A DNA stretch of 64,000 bases from Parabacteroides distasonis ATCC 8503 (GCF_000012845.1 NC_009615.1:4218501-4282500), one strand, 5' to 3'. Positions 44,361 through 54,188 are shown, numbered from the stretch's first letter. The notes: generated from the sequence alone by a model not told the origin. Numbers and translations are program-made.

Positions 44361-47300
44361 TTAACCATTAATTTTAAAATCGATATTCTCGTTCTCCTGT
44401 AAAAAGTCTACCAGCTCACGGGTCACGTTTAAGCGGATATTTTGGGAGAAGAGATTTAGGGAAATATTATGTTCCCCATCGACAACCTTAAAATATAACA
44501 GGCTATGGCCCGGATTGTTCTTGATCAATACCGAAAGCTCATTGATTGTCGGCTCGTCCAAATCATGGATCGGGACCGTGATACTGATTTTCTCGATCAG
44601 CTTGTCTTTCTCGTCTTGCAAAAGGTTGACGGTACCAATCTTGAAGTCCAGTTTATTGGGGTCCCAGCGGCTAGGCTCTACACGGGCTGTGATCAAGAGA
44701 TACATCCCTATTTTACCATACTTGCTGTATTCGATATAATCCTGTCCGAAAAGAGGGATCTCGCCACTACCCGTGAAATCCTCGATCTTCAAGATTCCGT
44801 AAGGCTTTCCGTTCTTGGTCATTCCTTCCCGGAAACCGGTGACGATACCACCTAATAAAACCTCCCGGCCTTGTAAGGTTTCCCGCTCGTTAAGTTCTAC
44901 CATGCCGGTATTACATACATACTTTAATATGATACGGTATTCATCCAACGGGTGGGCGGATAGGTAAATACCGACCAACTCCTTCTCTTTATTTAGGCGT
45001 TCGAGATCGCTCCAACGCTCGCATTGCGGGATCTCCGGTTTAGCGATGGCGATCAAGGCGTCTCCACCGAATAAAGAGTTGACTGCCGTGCTCTTATCCA
45101 TCTGGTATTTGTTACCATAGCGAACCAAGGTATCCAAGAACAATTCCCCTTTTCCACTGTCGGTGAAGAACTGCTCACGCTGGATACCGAAGTTATCGAA
45201 CGCTCCGGCCAAAGCCATGGACTCTATGTTTTTCTTATTGCAAGCGGTCAAGTTCACCCGTTCTACGAAATCGAAGATACTCTTGTACGGGCCGTTCTTC
45301 TTGCGTTCCTCTATGATATTTTGTACGGCTGACTCACCTACGCCTTTCACGGCGCCTAGCCCGAAGCGGATGTTCTTGTTCTTATCTACGCTGAACTTCA
45401 AGATAGACTCGTTCACGTCCGGTCCCAATACTTGAATACCCATCGCTTTACATTCATCCATGAACTTCGTGATATCCGTGATATTGGATAAGCTTCGGCT
45501 CAAGACGGCGGCCATATACTCGGACGGGAAGTTCGCTTTCAAGTAAGCGGTCTGATAAGCCACCCATGAGTAACAAGTAGCGTGACTCTTATTGAATGCG
45601 TATGAGGCGAACTTCTCCCAGTCGGACCAGATCTTATTTAAAGTTTCCTCTTTATAGCCGTTGGCTTGACCACCAGCCATAAATTTAGACTTCAAGTGGT
45701 TCATCTTCTCGATCAACTTCTTACCCATCGCCTTACGTAAGGCATCACTCTCACCACGCGTGAAGTTAGCGAGCAAACGGGATAGAAGCATGACCTGCTC
45801 CTGATAGACCGTAATACCGTACGTATCTTTTAGGTAGCGTTCCATGACGGGAATATCGTACTTGATCTCCTCCTTACCCTGTTTACGGGCGATAAAAGAA
45901 GGGATGTAATCCATTGGGCCCGGGCGATACAGGGCGTTCATGGCGATCAAGTCCTCGAATTTAGAAGGTTGCAACTCCTTCAAATACTTTTGCATACCGG
46001 CGGACTCGAACTGGAATGTACCGGTTGTCTTTCCGTCGCAATACAATTTATAAGTCTTGGGGTCCTCCAGACTGATATGGTCGATATCCAGATCATGTCC
46101 GGTAGTCAGTTTCACGTTCTCGATCGCTTCCTTGATGATGGACAAGGTCTTCAAGCCCAAGAAGTCCATCTTGATCAATCCGGTTTCCTCGATCACGGAA
46201 CCCTCGTATTGGGTAACCAGCATCTCCTCGCCGGTATCCTTGTCTTTCGCCGTACTGACAGGTACGACATCCGATATATCATAACGTCCGATAATGACAC
46301 CGCAGGCGTGTACACCCGTGTTACGGACGTTGCCTTCCAGCATCTGGGCGTATTTCAAGGTATCCCGTGCCAGCGGATCATTTCCGTTAGCCGCCTCTTT
46401 TAGTTCCGGCACATACTTGATGGCGTCGCCCAATTTGAACTTCTTCATGTCAGGGATCTTATCCGGAACCAATTTGGCTAACCGGTTCGATTCGGATAAC
46501 GGTAATTTCTGTACCCGGGCGACATCTTTGATAGCGGACTTGGTAGCCATCGTACCATAAGTAATGATATGAGCCACACGCTCGGCACCGTATTTCTCCG
46601 TTACCCAGCGTAAGACCTCGCCACGGCCATCATCATCGAAGTCGGTATCGATATCGGGGAGGGAGATACGGTCCGGATTCAAGAAACGCTCGAACAGGAG
46701 GTCATATTTGATCGGGTCGATCTTGGTGATCCCTAAGCAATAAGCTACGGCAGATCCGGCGGCCGAACCACGTCCCGGTCCTACGGATACACCGAGTTCC
46801 TCACGAGCGGCACGGATGAAATCTTGCACGATCAAGAAGTAGCCGGGGAACCCCATGGTCTTCATGATATGTAACTCGAAGTTCAGACGCTCCTTTACTT
46901 CATCGTTCAAGGGGTCTCCGTAAAGCTCCTTGGCTCCGTCGTATGTCAATTTCGCCAAATAGTCGGCTTCCAGCTTGATGCGGTATAGTTTGTCGTATCC
47001 ACCTAATTTCTTGATTTTGGAGTGCGCCTCTTCCTCGCTTAATACGACATTACCGTTCTCGTCTCGGGTGAATTCCTCAAATAAATCATGCTCTGTCAAT
47101 TTCTGACGGTAGGACTCCTCGGTGCCGAACTCCTCGGGAATGGCGAAAGTCGGCATGATAGGACCGCTGTCGATGGAGTAGAATTCTATTTTGTCGGCTA
47201 TCTCGAGGGTATTACTCAAAGCTTCGGGGATATCGGCGAAGATGGTGTTCATCTCGGCGGTTGTCTTCATCCATTCTTGCTTGGAGTAGCGCATACGTTT

Positions 47301-48164
47301 GGGGTCGTCCAAGTCTTTGCCGGTACTAAGGCAGATCAGGCGGTCGTGGGCCTCAGCGTCGTCGGCATTGACGAAATGGACGTCGTTGGTGGCGATTAGC
47401 TTGATATTATGTTTGTGAGCAAGTTCGATCAGTACCTTGTTCACCTCTTGTTGATGCGGGAAAATCGTGCAATCGGCGTTGGGGTCGTGTGTCTCGTGCC
47501 GTTGCATCTCAAGGTAATAGTCTTCTCCGAATAAGTTTTTGAACCATTTGATAGACTCCTCAGCCTTATCGATTCGTCCGTGCATGATATGCTGTGGGAT
47601 CTCTCCTCCTAAACAGGCGGAGCAGATGATCAGATCCTCATGATATTTCTCCAACAACTCTTTGTCAATACGCGGACGTCCGTAGAATCCTTCCGTCCAT
47701 GAGAGGGATACCATCTTGATCAGGTTCTTGTATCCGTTCTTATTTTTGGCCAGAACGATCAAGTGCCAGCCGCTACGGTCGTCTTGCGAGGCCAGCTTGC
47801 TATGCCTTCCGTTGCGAGCGCAATAACATTCGCACCCGATGATCGGCTTGAAGATGGAAGCTTTCGCTTCGGCGATTTGTTTTTGTAGTTCCGTTATCCT
47901 TTGTTGTTCCTCATCGGTTGGCGCATCCTTGGCCAGCAGCGGTTTTAGTTCTTTCTCGGAGTCCTTGATGATCCCGAGAGGTTTACTGTTCTTTTTGCTA
48001 ACCTTATTGAAAAACTCCTTGATACCGAACATAACGCCATGGTCTGTTACGGCGATCGCACGCATTCCGTCTTTGTACGCTTTGTCGATCAATGCGTCGA
48101 TGGATGCCTGTCCGTCCAGCAAGGAATACTGGGTATGTACGTGTAAATGAATAAACGGTTCCAT
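44361..48164 (-). CDS. dnaE: DNA polymerase III alpha subunit
   Basis: About 1267 residues from the ATG at 48164 (MEPFIHLHVHTQYSLLDGQA); the longer frame adds 14 unrelated residues. The PHP domain comes first (HLHVHTQYSLLDG, AIAVTDHGVMFG). The polymerase core has GPGRGSAAGSAVAYCL and the catalytic acidic motif PDIDTDFDDDGRGEVLRWV. Then come a helix-hairpin-helix region and an OB-fold near the C-terminus (LLGGIVTGFREGMTKNGKPY). It is the replicative polymerase. A weak minus-strand TACCTTTA lies upstream. Confidence 0.98.
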   Translation of the reverse strand: MEPFIHLHVHTQYSLLDGQASIDALIDKAYKDGMRAIAVTDHGVMFGIKEFFNKVSKKNSKPLGIIKDSEKELKPLLAKDAPTDEEQQRITELQKQIAEAKASIFKPIIGCECYCARNGRHSKLASQDDRSGWHLIVLAKNKNGYKNLIKMVSLSWTEGFYGRPRIDKELLEKYHEDLIICSACLGGEIPQHIMHGRIDKAEESIKWFKNLFGEDYYLEMQRHETHDPNADCTIFPHQQEVNKVLIELAHKHNIKLIATNDVHFVNADDAEAHDRLICLSTGKDLDDPKRMRYSKQEWMKTTAEMNTIFADIPEALSNTLEIADKIEFYSIDSGPIMPTFAIPEEFGTEESYRQKLTEHDLFEEFTRDENGNVVLSEEEAHSKIKKLGGYDKLYRIKLEADYLAKLTYDGAKELYGDPLNDEVKERLNFELHIMKTMGFPGYFLIVQDFIRAAREELGVSVGPGRGSAAGSAVAYCLGITKIDPIKYDLLFERFLNPDRISLPDIDTDFDDDGRGEVLRWVTEKYGAERVAHIITYGTMATKSAIKDVARVQKLPLSESNRLAKLVPDKIPDMKKFKLGDAIKYVPELKEAANGNDPLARDTLKYAQMLEGNVRNTGVHACGVIIGRYDISDVVPVSTAKDKDTGEEMLVTQYEGSVIEETGLIKMDFLGLKTLSIIKEAIENVKLTTGHDLDIDHISLEDPKTYKLYCDGKTTGTFQFESAGMQKYLKELQPSKFEDLIAMNALYRPGPMDYIPSFIARKQGKEEIKYDIPVMERYLKDTYGITVYQEQVMLLSRLLANFTRGESDALRKAMGKKLIEKMNHLKSKFMAGGQANGYKEETLNKIWSDWEKFASYAFNKSHATCYSWVAYQTAYLKANFPSEYMAAVLSRSLSNITDITKFMDECKAMGIQVLGPDVNESILKFSVDKNKNIRFGLGAVKGVGESAVQNIIEERKKNGPYKSIFDFVERVNLTACNKKNIESMALAGAFDNFGIQREQFFTDSGKGELFLDTLVRYGNKYQMDKSTAVNSLFGGDALIAIAKPEIPQCERWSDLERLNKEKELVGIYLSAHPLDEYRIILKYVCNTGMVELNERETLQGREVLLGGIVTGFREGMTKNGKPYGILKIEDFTGSGEIPLFGQDYIEYSKYGKIGMYLLITARVEPSRWDPNKLDFKIGTVNLLQDEKDKLIEKISITVPIHDLDEPTINELSVLIKNNPGHSLLYFKVVDGEHNISLNLFSQNIRLNVTRELVDFLQENENIDFKING

Positions 48165-48256
48165 ATATATTAATGTATAGTCTGGTGCATATTGAAATGA
48201 GTGCATAAAGGTAGGAAATATTTTTTAGTACGAGAGAGGTTGTTTTGCTTTTAAAA

Positions 48257-48316
48257 AAACACGTACGTCTTTTTTCGGAAACACGTACATGTTTTTGGAA
48301 AAAGACGTACGTGTTT
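48257..48316. repeat. Three-copy palindrome array, 22-bp period
   Basis: AAACACGTACGTCTTT (48257), AAACACGTACATGTTT (48279) and AAAGACGTACGTGTTT (48301) are the same family, copy number and period as 20752-20811. Confidence 0.85.
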
Positions 48317-48645
48317 TCTGAAGGATATAATGAGGTTATAATATGTGTGATTCTATAGAATCTATATGTTATATAAACAGATGTTGTATTGATATTTTGC
48401 TTGATATAAGCCGTATATCGTGACAGGAGGTTTTCGTGAGGTGCTCGAACTAGCGGATGGAAGATAGTTATGAATGGCGTTTTTCTGTGTGAAAAGCCGT
48501 TTTATACTGTACTTATGCTTGGAAAAAGCGAATCTCAGGGAGTTCTGTTTACAAAGTGTCATTTTGCTAGAACAAGGGAAACTAATATTCCGATCTATCG
48601 CAAAAGGTGATCTTACTTTTGTTGATTATTCCATGGTGTATTTAC

Positions 48646-48665
48646 TAATGTACGCATGTACATTA
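48646..48665. repeat. Palindrome conserved with 21161-21184
   Basis: TAATGTACGCATGTACATTA, identical to the copy before the first surface protein and at the same distance from the left recombinase-like site. Confidence 0.65.
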
Positions 48666-48679
48666 AATAATAGAAGAGA

Positions 48680-48898
48680 AAAATGATTGATTTAAACGAT
48701 CGTTTTAATTAGTCATTTGCAAAGGTACGCATTTCTTTGACACTTGCAACCCTTCTGTGTTATTTTTTTCATGCCTTATTCGCTTTCTTATCAATAGGAT
48801 AGGCTATCCTTTACGAAACAAGCTCTTCCTTCCACAAACTCCCCTTTGTATCTCTCGAAAAACGCAAGATCTAAACGATGGTTTAGACTAGTCGTTTT
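48680..48898. promoter_or_regulatory. Candidate invertible promoter segment 2 (OFF orientation)
   Basis: The sites at 48680-48719 and 48859-48898 match the first segment's sites, with centres 179 bp apart. The right site differs from its counterpart at 21375-21414 at a single base in the central six (CGATGG instead of CGATCG). The promoter inside points left, away from the gene at 48971. Confidence 0.6.
48720..48749 (-). promoter_or_regulatory. Strong leftward promoter inside segment 2
   Basis: The minus strand reads TTG, 19 nt, TACCTTTG, then C. It is identical in layout to 21236-21265 and abuts the left site in the same way. Confidence 0.8.
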
Positions 48899-48970
48899 CT
48901 AACGGTAGTCTGCTATCAGAAAATAGCTAAGTGCTTAATTAACACTATTATTAATATTAAATTCTAAATT

Positions 48971-51900
48971 ATGAACAGAAAGATTTCTACATTGTTAACG
49001 GCGGGTCTGCTCGTGGCAGGGTCGCTGTGCGGTAGTGCCTTCGCTCAAAACTCTATTCAAAGTTTATTGGGCTTGGGTAGTGCTGTTACGGAACTGAAAT
49101 CCGGAGCTTATGTGATGACGGATGCCAACGGTTTAGCGTATGGTTTTACTTCTGTAAGCGAGGATGGTGTATTACAAGAAGGTATTCTTGATTATAAAGC
49201 TACTTCTATTGCGGATGACAAGAAAGATGATGTAAAGCAGTATATCTGGAAAGTTACCGTAACAGAGAATTTGGGCGCTTATTCGTACAAATTTGAGAAT
49301 GTAGCCACAGGTAAGACTCTACGTGTCAACACGACTGCTGGTTCAGAGGCCGTAGAATTGAATAGTGCGGCTTCTGGAAATGTGATTAAAGATGTTTTTG
49401 CATTTGGAGCTACTCAAATCGGAACAACAGGTAAATATACTGCAAGCGAGAAGGCTCTATTCGCTTATAACGGGAATAAGAGTGATGTATTCCAGTTAAA
49501 ATGGAGTGCTGGTGGCTCTTTAATTTCAACTACGGCTTCGTCTTTTGATTTATCTTTCTATGCGGTAGAATCAGAGGAATTAGGGGCTGTGGGAGCTGAT
49601 GAGTTGAATGATTTGTATAACACGGCAGGTTTCTCTTTCGTCTCAAAAAGATTGGACTCCGATCAGACTAGCGAGCCTAATGGTAATCTATTCAATGAGA
49701 AAAGAATCGTTGCCCGTTATGTGCCTTCTGACTTGAGAGTGGACGCTACTTCTTATCCTTCCTATTCAGGAAGTACGGCTGATTTGAAGATTCCCGCTGG
49801 TATGTACTTCTTTACAGAGAATGCACCTGATAAGGATGATTGTAGCGGAACTAATGCTGTTTCTAGCGGTTATAAAGCTTGGATGGACGCAACTGTCTTG
49901 GTTTTAAGCTCAACCGAAACAGTGGAAGGTACAAATGCGGGACGTGCGTCTGGTGATGGATTCATGTTGGTAGAGAAAAAGATCAGCGAGTTGAATTTGT
50001 ATCAAGGAACTTCTTCCAACTGGAAAGCCGCTGGCGATGAGATCTCCATAAACAACGCTAACTTCCGTGTACAGAAGAGTTATTCCGAGGGCTATCCGTA
50101 TGAGTTGAACGTGGATCGATTCCGTTACCGCAAACAAGCGAGCAAAGCGGATCAAGCAGATGCCAAGGTGAAGTTGCATATCTTGAAGCACAATGACAAC
50201 TACTATTTGGCCACGACTTCTACTTTGACGGATGCTAGCAATAACCCAATTAACTACTTTATATTCAAGCAAGGTGCTGCCGGGATGAAGAGCGGTATTG
50301 AGTTGTTGAATACAGAGGCGAAGGTTTCTGCTTATACAATCCGTGTCTTAGATGGTAAGGGTGTCGATAAGAAAGACATCAAGAGCGTATATGGAAAGTA
50401 TTTGACGAATGCTGTTAAGAGAGGTTCGTTCCAATTTGTTGCGAAAGCTAAGGTTCTTTCTCAATTGGAAACTCCGGCTTATCAATGGGCTATTTCCAGT
50501 GTAGACGATACATATAAAGTGACATTCACGAACCGTGAGACCGGCGAGTATTTCCAAGCTAGCTTGTTCCCGAAAACTGATTTAGGCGAGAATGTTTACG
50601 AATTGGCTACAGATAACAAAACAGTTACCGCTATCTACGTAAATGAGAACACATATCGTGAGGCAGAGGGCGATGATGCTGATATGCAACAGCTAATCGT
50701 GGAATTGACTCCGGCAGAAGTTGATCCATACGCTGGTTTCTTGAACGTGGACAATGAGACTTTGGTGACGATGGCTTTTGCTCGTGATAACAACGAGACT
50801 TCTAATAAGTGGTATGTGGCAGCTACCGAAAATAATTTGCCTTTAGCAGTTTCAGAGTATATATTGAATAAGAATGATAAGTTCGCAAATGAGGTATCTG
50901 GCGCCGCTCAATGGCAATTGGTGAAAGAGGATAACAAACGTACGATCATCGAGCGTAGCTTTGTTTATAACAAGGATGGACGTGTGACTGTACAAGCTAG
51001 AGGTGATAAGGCTTATGCCTATGTTTATCGATTGCAGTATATCAATGATGGCATTGAAACCGAGGAATACTTCCCGGCAGGAAGTCCTAACGTGTCTGCC
51101 CAAGAGGAATTAGTTGGCGAAAATAACACTACACGTTTTGTGATTAAGCAAGCTGCTGATGGTTCTGTTTATTTGATTGAGGTGACAAGCACAAGCTCAA
51201 ATATCGCTTCTATTTTAAATGCGAATACGACGTCTGTAGTAGACGCTACTTATAAGGCTTCTATCGACGAATGTCAATATACTACTCCGTCTTCTGTTTA
51301 TGCATGGCCTATCGCTACAACTCCGAGTAGTCAACAAGATTGGTTATTGAATACTTACTTGATTGTTGAGGCTCCGGAAATCAGCTATCCCGCTGAGGAA
51401 GGACATATTTCCCTGATAAGCGAGATGAACAACTATATCTCCATGAACGAGGATCGTGATGGTATCGTTGTAAACGAGAATCAATATTCTTTCTACTTAC
51501 AGGTAACAGATAAGGATGCGGTAGTTCCTTCTTTCTATATCTCTAACAAAGGTACGGTTGAGGATGGTAACAGACTGTTCTTATTCAATCCGAAAGACTC
51601 TGTAAACTACTATGTGGCAGACGGTACATACGACAGAAAGTATCAATGGAACGAGGATGACACGAAGGCTGTCTTCAAGCCGGCCACTCTTTGGGAAAGT
51701 AAGGATACTTTGACTACGATCGTTAAAGGTAACAAGGTTGCCGTGGCTAAAGAGGCTGATGATGAGGGTGTATTAGGAGGCTTGGACAACTTCAAGGTTC
51801 AGATCATCCAGTGTGAGGACGACGAGAACGCTTATCGTATCCGTTCTGTAGCTGATAAGGGTTCTTATTTATATGGTGTCAACGATAAATTGTCTTGGAG

Positions 51901-52180
51901 CGGTAACAAGAAAAACGCTATGCGTTTCACTATCGCTGCTGGTGATCCTACTTCCAATGAGTCTATCGCTGATGCTGCCGAAGGCATCAAGGTTATCGTT
52001 GGCAACGGTACGATCGAGATCCAAGGTGCGGCTGGCAAGATGGTTTCTGTAACGAACGTTCTTGGCAAGTCTATCGCTAACACGGTTCTTACTTCCGATA
52101 ACGCTACGATCGCTGCTCCGGCAGGTATCGTTGTGGTGTCTGTAGAAGGCGAGGAAGCTGTTAAGGCAGTCGTTAAATAA
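48971..52180 (+). CDS. Large secreted surface protein with DUF6383-like C-terminus, paralogue of 21489-24503
   Basis: 1069 residues. The signal peptide is MNRKISTLLTAGLLVAGSLC then GSAFAQ. The middle is diverged from the first protein, but both ends are shared. Conserved C-terminal blocks include PSFYISNKGTVEDGNRLFLF, AVFKPATLWESKDTLTT and the final domain with VTNVLGKSIANTVLTSDNAT and IAAPAGIVVVSVEGEEAVKA. DSV and DTL triplets fit Bacteroidetes O-glycosylation. The pattern of constant ends and a variable middle, with an own invertible-type promoter, suggests antigenic alternation with the first gene and others elsewhere in the genome. Confidence 0.82.
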   Translation: MNRKISTLLTAGLLVAGSLCGSAFAQNSIQSLLGLGSAVTELKSGAYVMTDANGLAYGFTSVSEDGVLQEGILDYKATSIADDKKDDVKQYIWKVTVTENLGAYSYKFENVATGKTLRVNTTAGSEAVELNSAASGNVIKDVFAFGATQIGTTGKYTASEKALFAYNGNKSDVFQLKWSAGGSLISTTASSFDLSFYAVESEELGAVGADELNDLYNTAGFSFVSKRLDSDQTSEPNGNLFNEKRIVARYVPSDLRVDATSYPSYSGSTADLKIPAGMYFFTENAPDKDDCSGTNAVSSGYKAWMDATVLVLSSTETVEGTNAGRASGDGFMLVEKKISELNLYQGTSSNWKAAGDEISINNANFRVQKSYSEGYPYELNVDRFRYRKQASKADQADAKVKLHILKHNDNYYLATTSTLTDASNNPINYFIFKQGAAGMKSGIELLNTEAKVSAYTIRVLDGKGVDKKDIKSVYGKYLTNAVKRGSFQFVAKAKVLSQLETPAYQWAISSVDDTYKVTFTNRETGEYFQASLFPKTDLGENVYELATDNKTVTAIYVNENTYREAEGDDADMQQLIVELTPAEVDPYAGFLNVDNETLVTMAFARDNNETSNKWYVAATENNLPLAVSEYILNKNDKFANEVSGAAQWQLVKEDNKRTIIERSFVYNKDGRVTVQARGDKAYAYVYRLQYINDGIETEEYFPAGSPNVSAQEELVGENNTTRFVIKQAADGSVYLIEVTSTSSNIASILNANTTSVVDATYKASIDECQYTTPSSVYAWPIATTPSSQQDWLLNTYLIVEAPEISYPAEEGHISLISEMNNYISMNEDRDGIVVNENQYSFYLQVTDKDAVVPSFYISNKGTVEDGNRLFLFNPKDSVNYYVADGTYDRKYQWNEDDTKAVFKPATLWESKDTLTTIVKGNKVAVAKEADDEGVLGGLDNFKVQIIQCEDDENAYRIRSVADKGSYLYGVNDKLSWSGNKKNAMRFTIAAGDPTSNESIADAAEGIKVIVGNGTIEIQGAAGKMVSVTNVLGKSIANTVLTSDNATIAAPAGIVVVSVEGEEAVKAVVK

Positions 52181-52349
52181 GAATAATGACGATAAATAAC
52201 ATAAATCGAAAATCATTCCTGCGGGAGTTGTAGTGATTCAAGTACCCCGTGAGGGCGAATAGGCGGGAATGGATTAATATTAATACTAAAGTAATAAATT
52301 AAAGTTCATCCACCGTTGCCTCCGTGAGGAGGGAAGGTGGGAAAAAAAT

Positions 52350-52384
52350 AGCCTCGGTCGTTTCTGCGATCGGGGCTAACTTTT
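52350..52384 (+). terminator. Intrinsic terminator of surface protein 2
   Basis: AGCCTCGGTCG pairs with CGATCGGGGCT around TTTCTG, followed by AACTTTTG. Confidence 0.8.
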
Positions 52385-52469
52385 GAGCGGCCCTTTCATG
52401 AGTTGTTCTTTTTATGTAGCTTTCCTGTATGTTTCAGTAGGATAAATGTAGATGTTATTGAAAAATGTA

Positions 52470-52477
52470 TATCTTTG
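52470..52477 (+). promoter_or_regulatory. -7 box before small barrel gene
   Basis: TATCTTTG followed by C, 24 bp before the ATG at 52501. Confidence 0.55.
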
Positions 52478-52500
52478 CTTGCTATTAGAAGGAAAAGCAA

Positions 52501-53145
52501 ATGAGGAAGTTTATGAGAAAGATCGGATTGTTGTTGATTGCCGTGATGATGATTTTACCGGCGATGGCTCAGGTTTCTTTCGGCGTACGTGCCGGAGGCG
52601 CTTATTCTTCGTTGATCCAGAAAGTGGAGGATACGTATGAGGCGGGAGCCCGCTTCGGTTTCAGCATAGCGGGTTTGGCGGATATTCCTTTGAGTAAGAA
52701 TAAAAAATGGTCGCTTCGTCCTGAGGTGGCGTTCGTAAACCAAGGTGGCGCTTATTATTCGAATCAGGATATACATGGGATGGCGCTTCATAATAAATGT
52801 TGGTATTACTCTTTGCAGATACCCGTGAATGTGGCTTATACGTTTACCTTCACGGACGTTCATCTGTCCGTATTCGCCGGTCCTACCTTTGATTGGTCCT
52901 TGTTTGGCAAGATGAAGAGCCGAGAGACCAATCCGGATCTCCATTTCGGCGTATCCGAGGAGAAGGATTTGAAACCTTGCGATTTTGGCATGAACGTCGG
53001 CCTATCGGTAGAATATAGTAACTTTTTCTTTTCCGTAAGTTCCCTATGCGGCATGATAGACCGCCGTGCCTTGAAGCGTGACGGCGAGACTTCCGTTTAT
53101 CAAAATAACGTGACATTCTCTTTGGGGTATTACTTCCGTAAGTGA
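52501..53145 (+). CDS. Small outer-membrane beta-barrel protein (PorT-like)
   Basis: 214 residues with a signal peptide (IGLLLIAVMMILPAMAQ). The mature protein is an eight-strand type barrel: VSFGVRAGGAYSSL, GFSIAGLADIPL, LRPEVAFVNQGG, VHLSVFAGPTFDW, VTFSLGYYFRK with a terminal aromatic strand. An ATG at 52513 is an alternative start. It belongs to the broad PorT/OmpW-like outer-membrane group; the exact role is unknown. It is transcribed alone, with its own promoter box. Confidence 0.85.
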   Translation: MRKFMRKIGLLLIAVMMILPAMAQVSFGVRAGGAYSSLIQKVEDTYEAGARFGFSIAGLADIPLSKNKKWSLRPEVAFVNQGGAYYSNQDIHGMALHNKCWYYSLQIPVNVAYTFTFTDVHLSVFAGPTFDWSLFGKMKSRETNPDLHFGVSEEKDLKPCDFGMNVGLSVEYSNFFFSVSSLCGMIDRRALKRDGETSVYQNNVTFSLGYYFRK

Positions 53146-53185
53146 TGAGTATCTTCATAATAACTTGAAAAATAATTAGATTTGT

Positions 53186-53215
53186 TTGGTATTTCGGATA
53201 AAACCCGTACCTTTG
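53186..53215 (+). promoter_or_regulatory. Promoter of rplM-rpsI operon
   Basis: TTG (53186-53188), 19 nt, TACCTTTG (53208-53215), then C: a full consensus. Transcription would begin near 53222, leaving a leader of about 120 nt before rplM. Confidence 0.85.
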
Positions 53216-53221
53216 CAAGCC

Positions 53222-53340
53222 GATTATTATCAAATTGTACTAAGAGTTTAGTTCTTAGCACGTTGTTGCATCATGTGTCCGTTGTGACAATGTTGGTAAG
53301 GCTAGTTTTTTGAGTTATTAATTAATTTAATTTTTAAGCA
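53222..53340 (+). ncRNA. Leader of rplM mRNA with hairpin
   Basis: The leader of about 120 nt contains CTAAGAGTTTAGTTCTTAG, a hairpin with a 6-bp stem, and a purine/pyrimidine-mixed region before the GTG start. L13 leaders are autoregulated in some bacteria. A regulatory role here is possible, but no known structure class was matched. Confidence 0.35.
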
Positions 53341-53796
53341 GTGGATACTTTAAGTTTTAAGACCATTTCTGCAAACAAGGCAACTGTAAACAAAGAGTGG
53401 GTCATTGTTGATGCTGAAGGCCAGACGTTAGGTCGCCTTTGCGCTAAAGTAGCGAAGCTTTTGCGCGGTAAGTACAAACCCAATTTCACTCCGCACGTTG
53501 ACTGTGGTGATAATGTAATCATCATCAATGCAGACAAAGTCGTTCTGACTGGTAACAAGTGGAACGATCGTATTTATTTGAGATATACCGGATATCCCGG
53601 TGGACAGATCGAGTATACTCCGGCTGATCTTTTGAAGAAAGGTGGCGACCGTCTGTTCCGTAAAGTAGTAAAAGGTATGTTGCCTAAGAACCGTCTGGGT
53701 GCAAAGTTGTTGAACAACATGTACGTTTATGAGGGAACTGAGCACAAGCACGAGGCTCAACAACCTAAGTTAATCGATATAAACTCATATAAATAA
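53341..53796 (+). CDS. rplM: Large-subunit ribosomal protein L13 (uL13)
   Basis: 151 residues starting with GTG at 53341 (MDTLSFKTISANKATVNKEW). L13 signatures VIVDAEGQTLGRLCAKVA and NDRIYLRYTGYPGG are present. rpsI follows after 5 bp, the universal L13-S9 pair. Confidence 0.98.
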   Translation: MDTLSFKTISANKATVNKEWVIVDAEGQTLGRLCAKVAKLLRGKYKPNFTPHVDCGDNVIIINADKVVLTGNKWNDRIYLRYTGYPGGQIEYTPADLLKKGGDRLFRKVVKGMLPKNRLGAKLLNNMYVYEGTEHKHEAQQPKLIDINSYK

Positions 53797-53801
53797 TCAC
53801 G

Positions 53802-54188
53802 ATGGAAGTAGTAAATGCAATAGGAAGACGTAAAGCGGCAGTCGCTCGCGTATTCGTTAGCGAAGGTACGGGAAAGATCACGATCAACAAACGTGAGCTG
53901 GAAAAATACTTTCCTTCTTCAATCCTTCAGTTTATCGTAAAGCAGCCGTTAGCAAAGTTGAACGTCGCAGAGCAATATGATATTAAGATCAACCTTGACG
54001 GTGGTGGTTTCAAAGGTCAGTCTGAGGCTGCCCGTTTGGCTATCTCTCGTGCGTTGATAAAGATTAATCCGGAAGATAAGGCTGTCTTGAGAGCGGAAGG
54101 ATTCGTAACTCGCGATCCTCGTGCTGTTGAGCGTAAGAAACCGGGTCGTCCGAAAGCTCGTAAGAGATTCCAGTTCAGTAAACGTTAA
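53802..54188 (+). CDS. rpsI: Small-subunit ribosomal protein S9 (uS9)
   Basis: 128 residues, normal length, with GRRKAAVARVFVSEGTGKIT and the C-terminal tail KKPGRPKARKRFQFSKR, which reaches the P-site tRNA. It is co-transcribed with rplM. Confidence 0.98.
   Translation: MEVVNAIGRRKAAVARVFVSEGTGKITINKRELEKYFPSSILQFIVKQPLAKLNVAEQYDIKINLDGGGFKGQSEAARLAISRALIKINPEDKAVLRAEGFVTRDPRAVERKKPGRPKARKRFQFSKR

Larger units (their letters stand above)
48165..48970. other. Intergenic region between dnaE and second surface protein
   Basis: No gene is convincing in these 806 bp. It holds a three-copy palindrome array (48257-48316), AT-rich sequence without clear features (48330-48640), the conserved 20-bp palindrome (48646-48665), the second candidate invertible segment (48680-48898) and a conserved AT-rich leader with AATTAACACTATTATTAATA before the start at 48971. 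Confidence 0.8.
52181..52500. other. Conserved 3' flank of surface protein 2 and promoter region of next gene
   Basis: 52199-52349 repeats the 3' flank of the first surface gene, including the 49-nt identical block at 52263-52311. A terminator follows at 52350-52384 and the promoter of the small barrel gene at 52470-52477. There is no gene. Confidence 0.75.

Noticed and set aside
48474-48686. 70-codon plus-strand frame between dnaE and the second surface protein
   Set aside because: Unusual composition, no promoter-linked start, no recognisable domain, and it runs into conserved regulatory sequence.
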